DNA of 5,542 nt, taken from NCBI GenBank assembly GCA_029862285.1, contig JAOTXR010000171.1:1-5542 (forward strand), in the 5' to 3' direction. The notes below the pieces were generated by a model. It was given only the letters and a program-made list of their open reading frames with translations, searched no databases and was not told the DNA's origin. The DNA comes from Gammaproteobacteria bacterium. GTDB taxonomy: Bacteria; Pseudomonadota; Gammaproteobacteria; Steroidobacterales; JABDKV01. Below are positions 1-5,542 of the stretch, piece after piece. The first letter of the stretch is position 1. Every line of letters starts with the position of its first letter. The translations under genes and the position numbers were made by a program.

Positions 1-1454
1 TAGCGTTGTACGTCGATCTGTGGCGCCACAAAATACAGCCAGTTCCGGTCCAGCGGCTGATAGAATTCACTGAACAAGCGTGGATTGGTACCCACCTGCA
101 GATCATTGCGCCATTCCGCGCCGCGCCTGTTGATTGCCGTTCGCGTATAGCGCGCGGCGAGCGTGTAGCGGCTCGTGCCTTCGAGATCGTCCAGGAGCCT
201 GGCGCCGAGATTGAGATAGTTGGGTCCCCATGACTTGTCGGTAGCGGTCACCGCCAGTCCGGTACGCCCGCCCTCCTGTTCGAGTTCATAGTCGACCAAC
301 TCAAACCCATCCAGACCGTAGAGGCGATTGATGCCGGCATCGAGTTGTTGTAAGTCCAGTGGCCCCGGCTCTACATCCAGTTGACGAATCAGCCTGGTCT
401 CACTGATCGAGCCGCTGCCGGAGACTCGGATGTAATCGATTTGCGGCGTGTCATGTCTGATTCGGCGTTGCGATGCGTACATGGCATAGGCGTCTTCAGA
501 CACTCCGAGTTTCGATAGCGAGGCGCGTTGCTGCAGAGCGCTCTCTTCCCCTACAACAACAGCAAGCGGGGCCAGGGCGAATTCAGTTGAGCCCATCTTG
601 CCCAGGTCGGGAACGATGACAACATCGCGCTCACTGAGCGTGGAAAGCTGGGCGTTTGATTCGCGAACGACCAGTATCGTGAGCAGCTGACCGGTGATAT
701 CGAGTGCCGAGCGCATTTCGTCACGGCTCAGTAGCGGGAACTGGATATCGACAACAATCAGGAGTTCGGCGCCCATCGAACGAGCCACGTCGATGGGCAA
801 ATTGTTCGAGACACCACCATCGATCAACAAACGACCCTGGTAGTCGACCGGTGCAAAGGCCCCCGGCACGGCCATGCTGGCACGCATCGCAGTGGCCAGG
901 TCGCCGTCGCCCAATGCCACAGCCTTGCCTGATTCCACATCAGTGGCGATCGCTCGAAATGGTATATGCAGGTTATCGAAATCGTCGATGTGTTCGACAG
1001 GGAGCGTCTCCGCTTTCAGCATCAGATTCAGCTTCTGACCCTGAACCAGGCCACGCGGGAGTTCCACTCCCTGGGGTCCGAGACCCAGCTCGAAATCTAT
1101 AAGCGAATTGCGGTCGTCCTGTTTGCGTCTGAACGACAGCGCTGAGCGTTCTGGTTCATCGACCAGGTTGTCATTCCAGTCGATGCGGTCGATTAGCTCA
1201 GTCAGATAGTCTGCGTCGTAACCCATCGCATAGAGGCCGCCGATTACTGCACCCATGCTGGTGCCGGTAATGACATCGACCGGTACACGCAGCTCCTCCA
1301 GCACCCTGAGCACGCCCACATGGGCCGCACCACGGGCGCCGCCACCACTGAGCACCAGCCCGATTTTTGGACGATCAGCGTCAGCCAGCGCCATGGTCGG
1401 CAGGAGGGCCGTCATTAGCGATACGGCGGCGTGCCGCAAAAATTGCCAATTCAT
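1..1454 (-). CDS. PlpD-like patatin phospholipase fused to POTRA and outer-membrane barrel (type Vd autotransporter), 3' end cut by window
   Basis: The first 484 codons are present and the frame is still open at the window edge. Residues 1-24 form a signal peptide (charged start, hydrophobic core, ALA before D25). Residues about 30-240 are a patatin domain: oxyanion-hole motif SGGGARG (36-42), nucleophile elbow GTSMG with Ser66, and catalytic Asp212 in DGG. All the residues expected of an active lipid acyl hydrolase are there. Residues about 337-407 (IDYIRVSGSGSIS, then QLDAGINRLYGLDGF) resemble a POTRA domain. From about 410 (GPNYLNLGARL) alternating strands look like the start of a BamA/Omp85-type barrel. 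This order matches P. aeruginosa PlpD, about 730 aa by memory, so roughly a third is missing here. In that family the lipase is exported by its own barrel. The ATG at 1454 is chosen because AGGAGT lies 7 nt upstream and the signal peptide begins there. It follows pilE after 92 bp that hold a hairpin, so it is probably a separate unit. The patatin call is near certain; the barrel is inferred from its beginning only. Confidence 0.93.
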   Translation of the reverse strand, partial: MNWQFLRHAAVSLMTALLPTMALADADRPKIGLVLSGGGARGAAHVGVLRVLEELRVPVDVITGTSMGAVIGGLYAMGYDADYLTELIDRIDWNDNLVDEPERSALSFRRKQDDRNSLIDFELGLGPQGVELPRGLVQGQKLNLMLKAETLPVEHIDDFDNLHIPFRAIATDVESGKAVALGDGDLATAMRASMAVPGAFAPVDYQGRLLIDGGVSNNLPIDVARSMGAELLIVVDIQFPLLSRDEMRSALDITGQLLTILVVRESNAQLSTLSERDVVIVPDLGKMGSTEFALAPLAVVVGEESALQQRASLSKLGVSEDAYAMYASQRRIRHDTPQIDYIRVSGSGSISETRLIRQLDVEPGPLDLQQLDAGINRLYGLDGFELVDYELEQEGGRTGLAVTATDKSWGPNYLNLGARLLDDLEGTSRYTLAARYTRTAINRRGAEWRNDLQVGTNPRLFSEFYQPLDRNWLYFVAPQIDVQR

Positions 1455-1461
1455 TGTGTGC

Positions 1462-1467
1462 ACTCCT
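1462..1467 (-). promoter_or_regulatory. Ribosome binding site of the patatin gene
   Basis: AGGAGT on the minus strand, 7 nt before the ATG at 1454. It is a near-consensus Shine-Dalgarno and settles the start against the internal ATG codons for Met14 and Met21, which lie inside the signal peptide. Confidence 0.8.
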
Positions 1468-1480
1468 TGAAGAGCGCACG

Positions 1481-1509
1481 ATATTAGAGCAATGGGAAGC
1501 CGGCGTCAT
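1481..1509 (-). promoter_or_regulatory. Possible sigma-70 promoter for the patatin gene
   Basis: On the minus strand ATGACG (1509-1504) and TAATAT (1486-1481) are separated by 17 bp. Each matches the -35 and -10 consensus at 4 of 6 positions with ideal spacing. Transcription would start near 1474, giving a leader of about 20 nt that contains the AGGAGT site. The -35 box lies inside one arm of the hairpin at 1500-1525. This is a by-eye match of modest quality; its support is mainly its position between two functionally unrelated genes. Confidence 0.35.
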
Positions 1510-1530
1510 CGTCAGATGATGCCGGTTGTT
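1498..1530. terminator. Terminator-like hairpin between pilE and the patatin gene
   Basis: Arms 1500-1510 and 1515-1525 pair around a 4-nt loop (GTCA on the plus strand). The outer five pairs are CCGGC/GCCGG. Read as plus-strand RNA, all 11 pairs form with one G-U wobble and TTGTTT follows. Read as minus-strand RNA, the direction of pilE, that wobble becomes an A/C mismatch and the tail is only CTTCCCATTG. It begins about 20 bp after the pilE stop, where the end of the pilus operon would be expected, so it may slow or end pilE transcription. The U-tract is poor, so Rho-independent termination is uncertain. Confidence 0.5.
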
Positions 1531-1546
1531 TGGAATGGCGCCCCGA

Positions 1547-1957
1547 TCAGCGCCAGCAGTCGTCGGCATCGGCATCGGCGGAGTCGATGGCCGTGCGGAT
1601 GCCGGTTGACGTGATCTGAAACGTACGACAGTTCAGATCCGCTAATTGCGGCGAGCCGGTGCCGGCGGTTGCCGTTGCGGTAAAGGTGTCGGCATCGTTC
1701 GCTGTCACTGCAAGCGTGTACCAGCCGTGTTCTGTGCCCGGGTTACCCAGTTCGGCCGTGGTCGCATAACGGCTGTTCTGAAAATAGTATTTTTCCTGTT
1801 CCGCCGAGATACGCATCAGTGCTGACATCGCATCCGTACGGTGCGAGCGGCGCATATGTTTCTGATAACTGGGTACGGCGATAACAGCCAGGATCGAGAT
1901 AATCGTAACTGTTATGGCCAGTTCGATCAGCGTTACGCCTCGTTGCGACTTTTGCAT
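1547..1957 (-). CDS. pilE: Type IV pilus minor pilin PilE
   Basis: A 136-aa type IVa prepilin. The 7-residue leader MQKSQRG ends in the Gly that prepilin peptidase PilD cleaves after. The mature protein begins V8-T-L-I-E12, with the conserved Glu at +5 that supports subunit packing. Residues 8-29 are the hydrophobic alpha1-N helix that anchors the subunit in the inner membrane before assembly, followed by PSYQKHMRRS, typical of PilE. Cys110 and Cys134 probably form the C-terminal disulfide loop, and the protein ends in DCWR, as I recall for P. aeruginosa PilE. Position +1 is Val rather than the usual Phe, which still allows cleavage in known pilins. The gene follows pilY1 after 59 bp on the same strand, as in minor-pilin operons (fimU-pilV-pilW-pilX-pilY1-pilE), where these proteins prime pilus assembly. 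The ATG at 1957 is preceded by AGAGGA at 6 nt. The short length argues for a minor pilin rather than the major subunit, but this rests on context. Confidence 0.92.
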   Translation of the reverse strand: MQKSQRGVTLIELAITVTIISILAVIAVPSYQKHMRRSHRTDAMSALMRISAEQEKYYFQNSRYATTAELGNPGTEHGWYTLAVTANDADTFTATATAGTGSPQLADLNCRTFQITSTGIRTAIDSADADADDCWR

Positions 1958-1963
1958 TTTGAA

Positions 1964-1969
1964 TCCTCT
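1964..1969 (-). promoter_or_regulatory. Ribosome binding site of pilE
   Basis: AGAGGA on the minus strand, 6 nt before the ATG at 1957. It confirms the start that gives the short 7-residue prepilin leader. Confidence 0.75.
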
Positions 1970-1980
1970 GTCAGGAAAGT

Positions 1981-2008
1981 TACCGCCCGCCGGTCAGGGA
2001 GGGCGGTA
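1981..2008 (-). other. Hairpin in the pilY1-pilE spacer
   Basis: TACCGCCC and GGGCGGTA form a perfect 8-bp GC-rich inverted repeat (1981-1988 with 2001-2008) around a 12-nt loop. It begins 8 bp after the pilY1 stop, and its 3' end lies 11 nt before the pilE Shine-Dalgarno. In the coding direction it is followed by ACTTTCC, with no real U-tract. It is more likely an RNA stability, processing or partial-attenuation element that sets the PilE to PilY1 ratio than a full terminator. That role is inferred; only the inverted repeat is seen. Confidence 0.5.
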
Positions 2009-2016
2009 TCTCCGGT

Positions 2017-5000
2017 TTAGTTATCGCCGTCGGCGTACCAGTAGGTGCGTACCGGTGCCGTGCAGATTGACGGATCCTTCAATTCGGTACCGATCACCAT
2101 GGCAACGTCTGCAATGCCCTCACAAGGGTCGGCAGCGCAGGTCTGGCCGACCGGGCAGGGCTCTGGCTCAGTAAACACCAGTACCGGCTCCGGTGGAATC
2201 GGACCCTGGGTCGGGACACAGCGGCCGTTACATGGTCCGCCGTCGGGGCCCGGATCATCCGGATCGTCCGGATCGTCCGGTTCGTCGAACGGTTCAGGTT
2301 CGCCAGTGCCGATCGCCACCGAATAGGCGCGTGCCGTACCCAGCGCGCCGGTCGGATTGCAGGTCAGCGAGTCCGGTGCCTCGGGCAGATAAGAGGTGAA
2401 GAAGATACGCTCGTCCGCCGTCAGCGACTTGGCCAGTACTTTCTCCTCATGATCCAGGGTAATGCGCCAGCCATCGTGACCGTTGAGATCTGCCGTCGAA
2501 GGCGTCAGGTCACTGGTCACATCATAGAAGTCATTATCTTTGGCAGTTGCGTAAGTTGGATCGCCATCGTTATCAAGTGCAGGCGAAAAGACGTAGGGAT
2601 CGCGCAGCATGTAGAAGCGATCGGTAACTGTCTTGCCGGAAGTGCCGAGCGGATTGGCCCGGTGACCGGTACCAAAGGACACCGCCAGGAAACTACCGAG
2701 GTGCTCATCGGCGACCAGTGCCACACTGGGCGGGTAATAGATACGACGATTGCCGGAATCGCCGCCCGTACCGATGTCGGCTATTTCGCCACCGGTTACC
2801 AGACTGGCCATATTGGTCGCGGTTTCATTGTGGATATCGAAACGCCACATCTGGCCGGACATATCGCCAACGTAAATGCGATCATGGAGGTGGTCGCCGT
2901 TGATGTCGATCACCCGCAAATCGGAAGGTATGCTGTTCTTCATGTGACCAAGCGGAAGATCGGCACTCGGGTTGTCACCTTTGTGGGAGGCCCACCACAA
3001 CAGGTTGCCGGTCAGAGCATCGACCATGTAAACGGCACGGCCGCTGCGGTCATCGACATTGCCACCGGCGGCATCCTGTCGGGTGTCGTAACCGCCACCA
3101 AAGACCAGCACATCACGCGCCGAACCGTCGATCTTGACCCTGGCCGGTGTCAATTCTGACCAGGTCTGACCGAGTTCTGAAAACTGTCCCGTGCCGCCCC
3201 TGATAGTCCAGGCAAGTTTGGGGTTATCGCGGTCGGTTACTTCGATCGCGTAGTAGTTTCTGCCACCCCGGCGCATGCCGAGATAAATGAAGGCACGTTC
3301 GCCGGCATCGACAACCCGGTTGCCATTGTCGCCATAAATCAGGTAACTCATCGGGCCGTCCAGGCCATAAAACTTCGGTGGATTGTTGCGGTTATTGGCA
3401 CGCAGGCTCTCCAATCGGGGCAACAATTCCTGTGGGATGAACGAAAACACTTCCATATCTTCGGTTGGTTCGGCCATTGGGTCGATGGCGTGGAAGTAGC
3501 CGTCGTTGGTGGCATAAAACAGCGTCAGATCCGGGTTGGCCACTGATCCACCATACGACAGCACGATAGGTCTGCTGTGCAGCGGATCGCCCAGTATCTT
3601 GAGCGATTCGCCGGCGTCATCGACACCACGGGCCCAGCGAATCAGGCCGGTCCGCTCCGCAGCACTCACGCCCAGCATGGCTTCGGTGAGCGCCGTATTA
3701 TCTTCGTGTACCCGGTTGGCTTCGGTCGAGAGCAGAATGCCCGCGGTCGCGCCACTAGTTACGGTATAGACATTACGATTGGCATGCAGTCGGCTGGAAA
3801 AACCACCCAGTGTGGTGTCGTAGCCATCCGGTTCGCCGATGGTCCAGTAGCTCTTGGCATCTTCGTAGAAGGTGCCCGTAGCCGGGTTGATTGCGGGACG
3901 GTTTGTTGCGTCGTAGATCGACTTTTCGCCACCGGTGTTGTCCAGTCGGTAGCGCTTCAGGTTACCCGGCCAATGCGGATTGTTGCTCGGGCGGAACATC
4001 GAGATAAACAGTTCATCGCGGTGGGTCAGACGGTTGAAGGTATTAACGGCAACTGCCGGTGCGGTGAACGTGGTGTCACGCTCAATGATGTTGTCGAGAA
4101 TCTCGGTGAAAGCAGTTGTCAGCTCCTCGGCGCTGTCGGCTTTGTAATAAATGCCGCCACCACGGGTTGCCGTATCCTCCAGTAACTGCTGGTCGGTGTG
4201 GAAGCCAATGGTGAACACATCAACGTTCTGGTCGCCGTCCAGAGTGCCGTGGAGGTCATGGTTGTGTACGTAAGCGGCCAATTCATCGAGGCAATTACCG
4301 ACACAGACGGTCTGGCCCGTGGCATCGCTAAAACCGGGCAGTTCGGAAATTTTGGTATCTGCGTCGGTGTCGGAGGTCGGTTCACCGTCGGTCAGCAACA
4401 CGACAAAGTTCTTCTGACACTGGTTCGCAATCGGACTGACGTAATTGGTGCCGCTGGTTGCGTCATCGACGCTTGGCTCCAGGCTGCCAAAATTGCCTCT
4501 TGCAGTGTCGCCATAAACAACCTCTCCACCCATCAGGTATTGGGTTGCCTCAAACATGGTTTCGGATAACGGTGTGCTGCCACCATGGGCATAGTCGTCC
4601 AAAGCTCCCGTCAGCGGTGTAAACTCGCCATCGATCGGCGCCATGGCACGGGTCACCTGGCCACCACTGCCATAGCTGTCAAACCGCATCATGCCGACGT
4701 TTATGCCACTAACCGCGCTCAGCGTGTTTCGGCCGACGATCTTGACCACATCCAGCCGATTTAGAATGTAGTTACTGGGATCGTTTATATAGTTCAGGTA
4801 GTTACCGGCGTAAGCCGTGTAGCCCTTATAGTTCGCGACCCAGTCGATGTTGTTCGGTCCCTCCGGGTCGGTAGAAAACGGCGCGTCGATGTCTTCTGCA
4901 GCGTATACGTGGATGTTACTGGAGCCGTCGCCGTGACGACCGGTATCGGCCTCGCATTCGACCATCCAGTCGTGATTATTGGCGAGATCGTTCCATTCTT

Positions 5001-5388
5001 CTTTGTCGGCCTTGTATTGGGCAAAGCGATCGGTATAAAAACCGGAAGTCGACAGCGCGGTCGAGGCTTGGCGGCAAACAAATGCTGTGTCATATACCCA
5101 GTCGTCAACGCCGCAATCCGGGGCGCTGTCTCCCTCTGGAGCCCAGTAGATCTGGTTGGGATCGCAGTCGCCGTCATAGGCTTCCGCCACGTCGTAGGGA
5201 AGCTCCCAATCGACTGTCGAACCCATGCTGCCGGACGTATCAATAATGAACAGCACATTGGCCTGTCCCGCATCGAGCGAATGACCGGTGAAGATTTCGG
5301 TATCGTCGGCCAGGACCGGCTGGCCGGCGAGTGCGCCCAGGCAGGCTCCCAGTGCAGCGTACCGAAGTTTTTGCAATTTACTCAACAT
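2017..5388 (-). CDS. pilY1: PilY1/PilC-type type IV pilus tip adhesin and assembly factor
   Basis: A complete 1123-aa protein, close to the roughly 1160 aa I recall for P. aeruginosa PilY1. Residues 1-27 are a signal peptide (VLA before D28). Residues about 43-435 are a von Willebrand A domain with a full metal-ion-dependent adhesion site: D50-T-S52-G-S54, T272 in GGSTPL and D334 in LLTDGEP. A large insert between the first two motifs carries Cys75, 92, 105 and 145. Residues about 445-1027 form the PilC-type beta-propeller, with family hallmarks WPGNLKRYRL (473-482), LIRWARGVD (582-590), GDPLHSRP (600-607), YATNDGYFHAID (625-636), LGMRRGGRNYYAIEV (703-717) and SFGTGHRANPL (904-914). D828, N830, D832 and D836 fit an EF-hand-like calcium loop, the site type that controls pilus extension and retraction in PilY1. 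An acidic DDP linker (about 1029-1050) leads to a Cys-rich tail ending in RTYWYADGDN. In known systems PilY1 is exported, sits at the pilus tip with minor pilins, supports adhesion and twitching and takes part in surface sensing. The ATG at 5388 has AGAGG at 8 nt. Confidence 0.95.
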   Translation of the reverse strand: MLSKLQKLRYAALGACLGALAGQPVLADDTEIFTGHSLDAGQANVLFIIDTSGSMGSTVDWELPYDVAEAYDGDCDPNQIYWAPEGDSAPDCGVDDWVYDTAFVCRQASTALSTSGFYTDRFAQYKADKEEWNDLANNHDWMVECEADTGRHGDGSSNIHVYAAEDIDAPFSTDPEGPNNIDWVANYKGYTAYAGNYLNYINDPSNYILNRLDVVKIVGRNTLSAVSGINVGMMRFDSYGSGGQVTRAMAPIDGEFTPLTGALDDYAHGGSTPLSETMFEATQYLMGGEVVYGDTARGNFGSLEPSVDDATSGTNYVSPIANQCQKNFVVLLTDGEPTSDTDADTKISELPGFSDATGQTVCVGNCLDELAAYVHNHDLHGTLDGDQNVDVFTIGFHTDQQLLEDTATRGGGIYYKADSAEELTTAFTEILDNIIERDTTFTAPAVAVNTFNRLTHRDELFISMFRPSNNPHWPGNLKRYRLDNTGGEKSIYDATNRPAINPATGTFYEDAKSYWTIGEPDGYDTTLGGFSSRLHANRNVYTVTSGATAGILLSTEANRVHEDNTALTEAMLGVSAAERTGLIRWARGVDDAGESLKILGDPLHSRPIVLSYGGSVANPDLTLFYATNDGYFHAIDPMAEPTEDMEVFSFIPQELLPRLESLRANNRNNPPKFYGLDGPMSYLIYGDNGNRVVDAGERAFIYLGMRRGGRNYYAIEVTDRDNPKLAWTIRGGTGQFSELGQTWSELTPARVKIDGSARDVLVFGGGYDTRQDAAGGNVDDRSGRAVYMVDALTGNLLWWASHKGDNPSADLPLGHMKNSIPSDLRVIDINGDHLHDRIYVGDMSGQMWRFDIHNETATNMASLVTGGEIADIGTGGDSGNRRIYYPPSVALVADEHLGSFLAVSFGTGHRANPLGTSGKTVTDRFYMLRDPYVFSPALDNDGDPTYATAKDNDFYDVTSDLTPSTADLNGHDGWRITLDHEEKVLAKSLTADERIFFTSYLPEAPDSLTCNPTGALGTARAYSVAIGTGEPEPFDEPDDPDDPDDPGPDGGPCNGRCVPTQGPIPPEPVLVFTEPEPCPVGQTCAADPCEGIADVAMVIGTELKDPSICTAPVRTYWYADGDN
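2252..2287 (-). repeat. Short 9-bp tandem repeat encoding the PilY1 DDP linker
   Basis: Four 9-bp units, on the plus strand ggatcatcc, ggatcgtcc, ggatcgtcc and the diverged ggttcgtcg. They encode DEP-DDP-DDP-DDP in the acidic, Pro-rich stretch between the propeller and the C-terminal tail of PilY1. The repeat is a multiple of three, so gain or loss of a unit would change linker length without shifting the frame. Confidence 0.85.
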
Positions 5389-5396
5389 TTGCGTTG

Positions 5397-5410
5397 CCTC
5401 TTAAAAAAAA
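5397..5410 (-). promoter_or_regulatory. Ribosome binding site of pilY1 preceded by a T8 run
   Basis: AGAGG (5401-5397 on the minus strand) lies 8 nt before the ATG at 5388, which supports that start. One base upstream of it is a run of eight T (5410-5403). In mRNA this U-rich stretch could help recruit ribosomal protein S1 or, with the upstream hairpin, weaken transcription. The ribosome site is seen; the role of the U-run is inferred. Confidence 0.7.
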
Positions 5411-5422
5411 TCTGTAGTATTT

Positions 5423-5441
5423 GACGCGGTCTTAGCGCGTC
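5423..5441 (-). other. Small hairpin overlapping the stop codon upstream of pilY1
   Basis: GACGCG and CGCGTC (minus strand; 5441-5436 with 5428-5423) form a perfect 6-bp GC-rich stem around a 7-nt loop that holds the TAA stop of the upstream gene. The T8 run comes 12 nt after the stem, too far for a standard intrinsic terminator. A weak attenuator between the upstream gene and pilY1 is possible, or the pairing may be chance. Confidence 0.35.
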
Positions 5442-5542
5442 GCTTCAATACGGGTTACAACACCATCAGACATGCGGAAAAACAGCGTTCCGTCATGCAG
5501 CGTGATGTTATTCAGCGCCGACAGAGGCAGGGTTTTTCCGCC
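5432..5542 (-). CDS. C-terminal end of an unidentified protein upstream of pilY1 (start outside window)
   Basis: The last 36 codons and a TAA stop (5434-5432) are visible. The frame is open to the window edge, uses codons like its neighbours and stops 43 bp before pilY1 on the same strand, so it is probably in the same operon. The visible part, from GGKTLPLSAL through HDGTLFFRMSDG to RIEATR, alternates polar and hydrophobic residues in a beta-strand pattern with two DG turns. The neighbour expected here by T4P operon order is PilX or another minor pilin. I do not recognise a PilX or PilW C-terminus, and there is no Cys pair. It may be a small beta-rich accessory protein inserted before pilY1, or a diverged minor pilin. 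No function can be assigned from 36 residues. Confidence 0.65.
   Translation of the reverse strand, partial: GGKTLPLSALNNITLHDGTLFFRMSDGVVTRIEATR

Noticed and set aside
704..1102. Plus-strand open frame of 132 codons
   Set aside because: It is opposite the patatin domain, whose catalytic motifs are intact on the minus strand; the translation is rich in Arg and Pro without any domain.
1381..1575. Minus-strand small frame of 64 codons across the pilE-patatin spacer
   Set aside because: It overlaps the pilE end and the patatin signal peptide in another frame, lacks a ribosome site and reads through the hairpin region. No evidence of coding.
2252..2287. CRISPR-like array
   Set aside because: The repeated units are 9 bp, adjacent without spacers, and in frame within pilY1, so they are a coding repeat.
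2449..3159. Long open frame on the plus strand, 236 codons
   Set aside because: It lies wholly opposite pilY1, has no Shine-Dalgarno or recognisable domain, and covers a stretch where the minus frame carries conserved PilC-propeller motifs. It is an antisense shadow.
3577..4185. Plus-strand open frame of 202 codons
   Set aside because: It is antisense to the propeller and vWA coding sequence of pilY1, with low-complexity composition typical of a shadow frame and no family match by eye.
2017..5388. RGD integrin-binding motif in PilY1
   Set aside because: Some PilY1 proteins carry an RGD. I found none in the 1123-residue translation.
4909..5424. Plus-strand open frame of 171 codons with hydrophobic stretches
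   Set aside because: The hydrophobic runs mirror the minus-strand pilY1 coding of its N-terminal region. There is no ribosome site, and it runs across the pilY1 start.
5403..5425. Dedicated promoter for pilY1 in its 43-bp upstream spacer
   Set aside because: No pair of -35 and -10 boxes with usable spacing is visible; the gene is better explained as co-transcribed with the upstream gene.

Overview
The window carries part of a type IV pilus (T4P) minor-pilin/adhesin operon and, downstream of it, a surface phospholipase gene. All four genes I can support lie on the minus strand, so transcription runs from high to low coordinates. The base composition (moderately GC-rich by eye), the pilY1-pilE order, the PilE protein ending in DCWR and a PlpD-like patatin/outer-membrane fusion all suggest a gammaproteobacterium, perhaps environmental or marine. 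I cannot fix the genus from the sequence alone.

Layout in transcription order. (1) 5542-5432: the last 36 codons of an unidentified gene that starts outside the window. (2) A 43-bp spacer with a small hairpin over the stop codon, a T8 run and the pilY1 ribosome binding site. (3) 5388-2017: a complete PilY1/PilC-type protein of 1123 aa, with a signal peptide, a von Willebrand A domain with an intact MIDAS, a PilC-type beta-propeller with an EF-hand-like calcium loop, an acidic DDP-repeat linker and a cysteine-rich C-terminal tail. (4) A 59-bp spacer with an 8-bp-stem hairpin. (5) 1957-1547: a complete PilE-type minor pilin of 136 aa. (6) A 92-bp spacer with a terminator-like hairpin and a possible promoter. 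(7) 1454 to the window edge: the first 484 codons of a patatin-like phospholipase with a signal peptide, full Ser-Asp dyad motifs, a POTRA-like segment and the start of a probable outer-membrane barrel, i.e. the PlpD-like (type Vd secretion) architecture.

How the parts fit. In well-studied T4P systems the minor pilins prime pilus assembly and PilY1 sits at the tip as a calcium- and surface-responsive adhesin, so PilY1 and PilE would act together at the inner membrane and pilus tip. The patatin protein is probably a separate transcription unit with its own secretion route. Its adjacency may be chance, although both products would end up at the cell surface.

I see no tRNA, rRNA, CRISPR array, insertion sequence or attachment site, and no gene-free stretch longer than 100 bases. 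I found no convincing new system. The better leads are the unidentified gene just upstream of pilY1, the PilY1 C-terminal tail, a degenerate second calcium loop in PilY1, and the compact regulatory-looking spacers.
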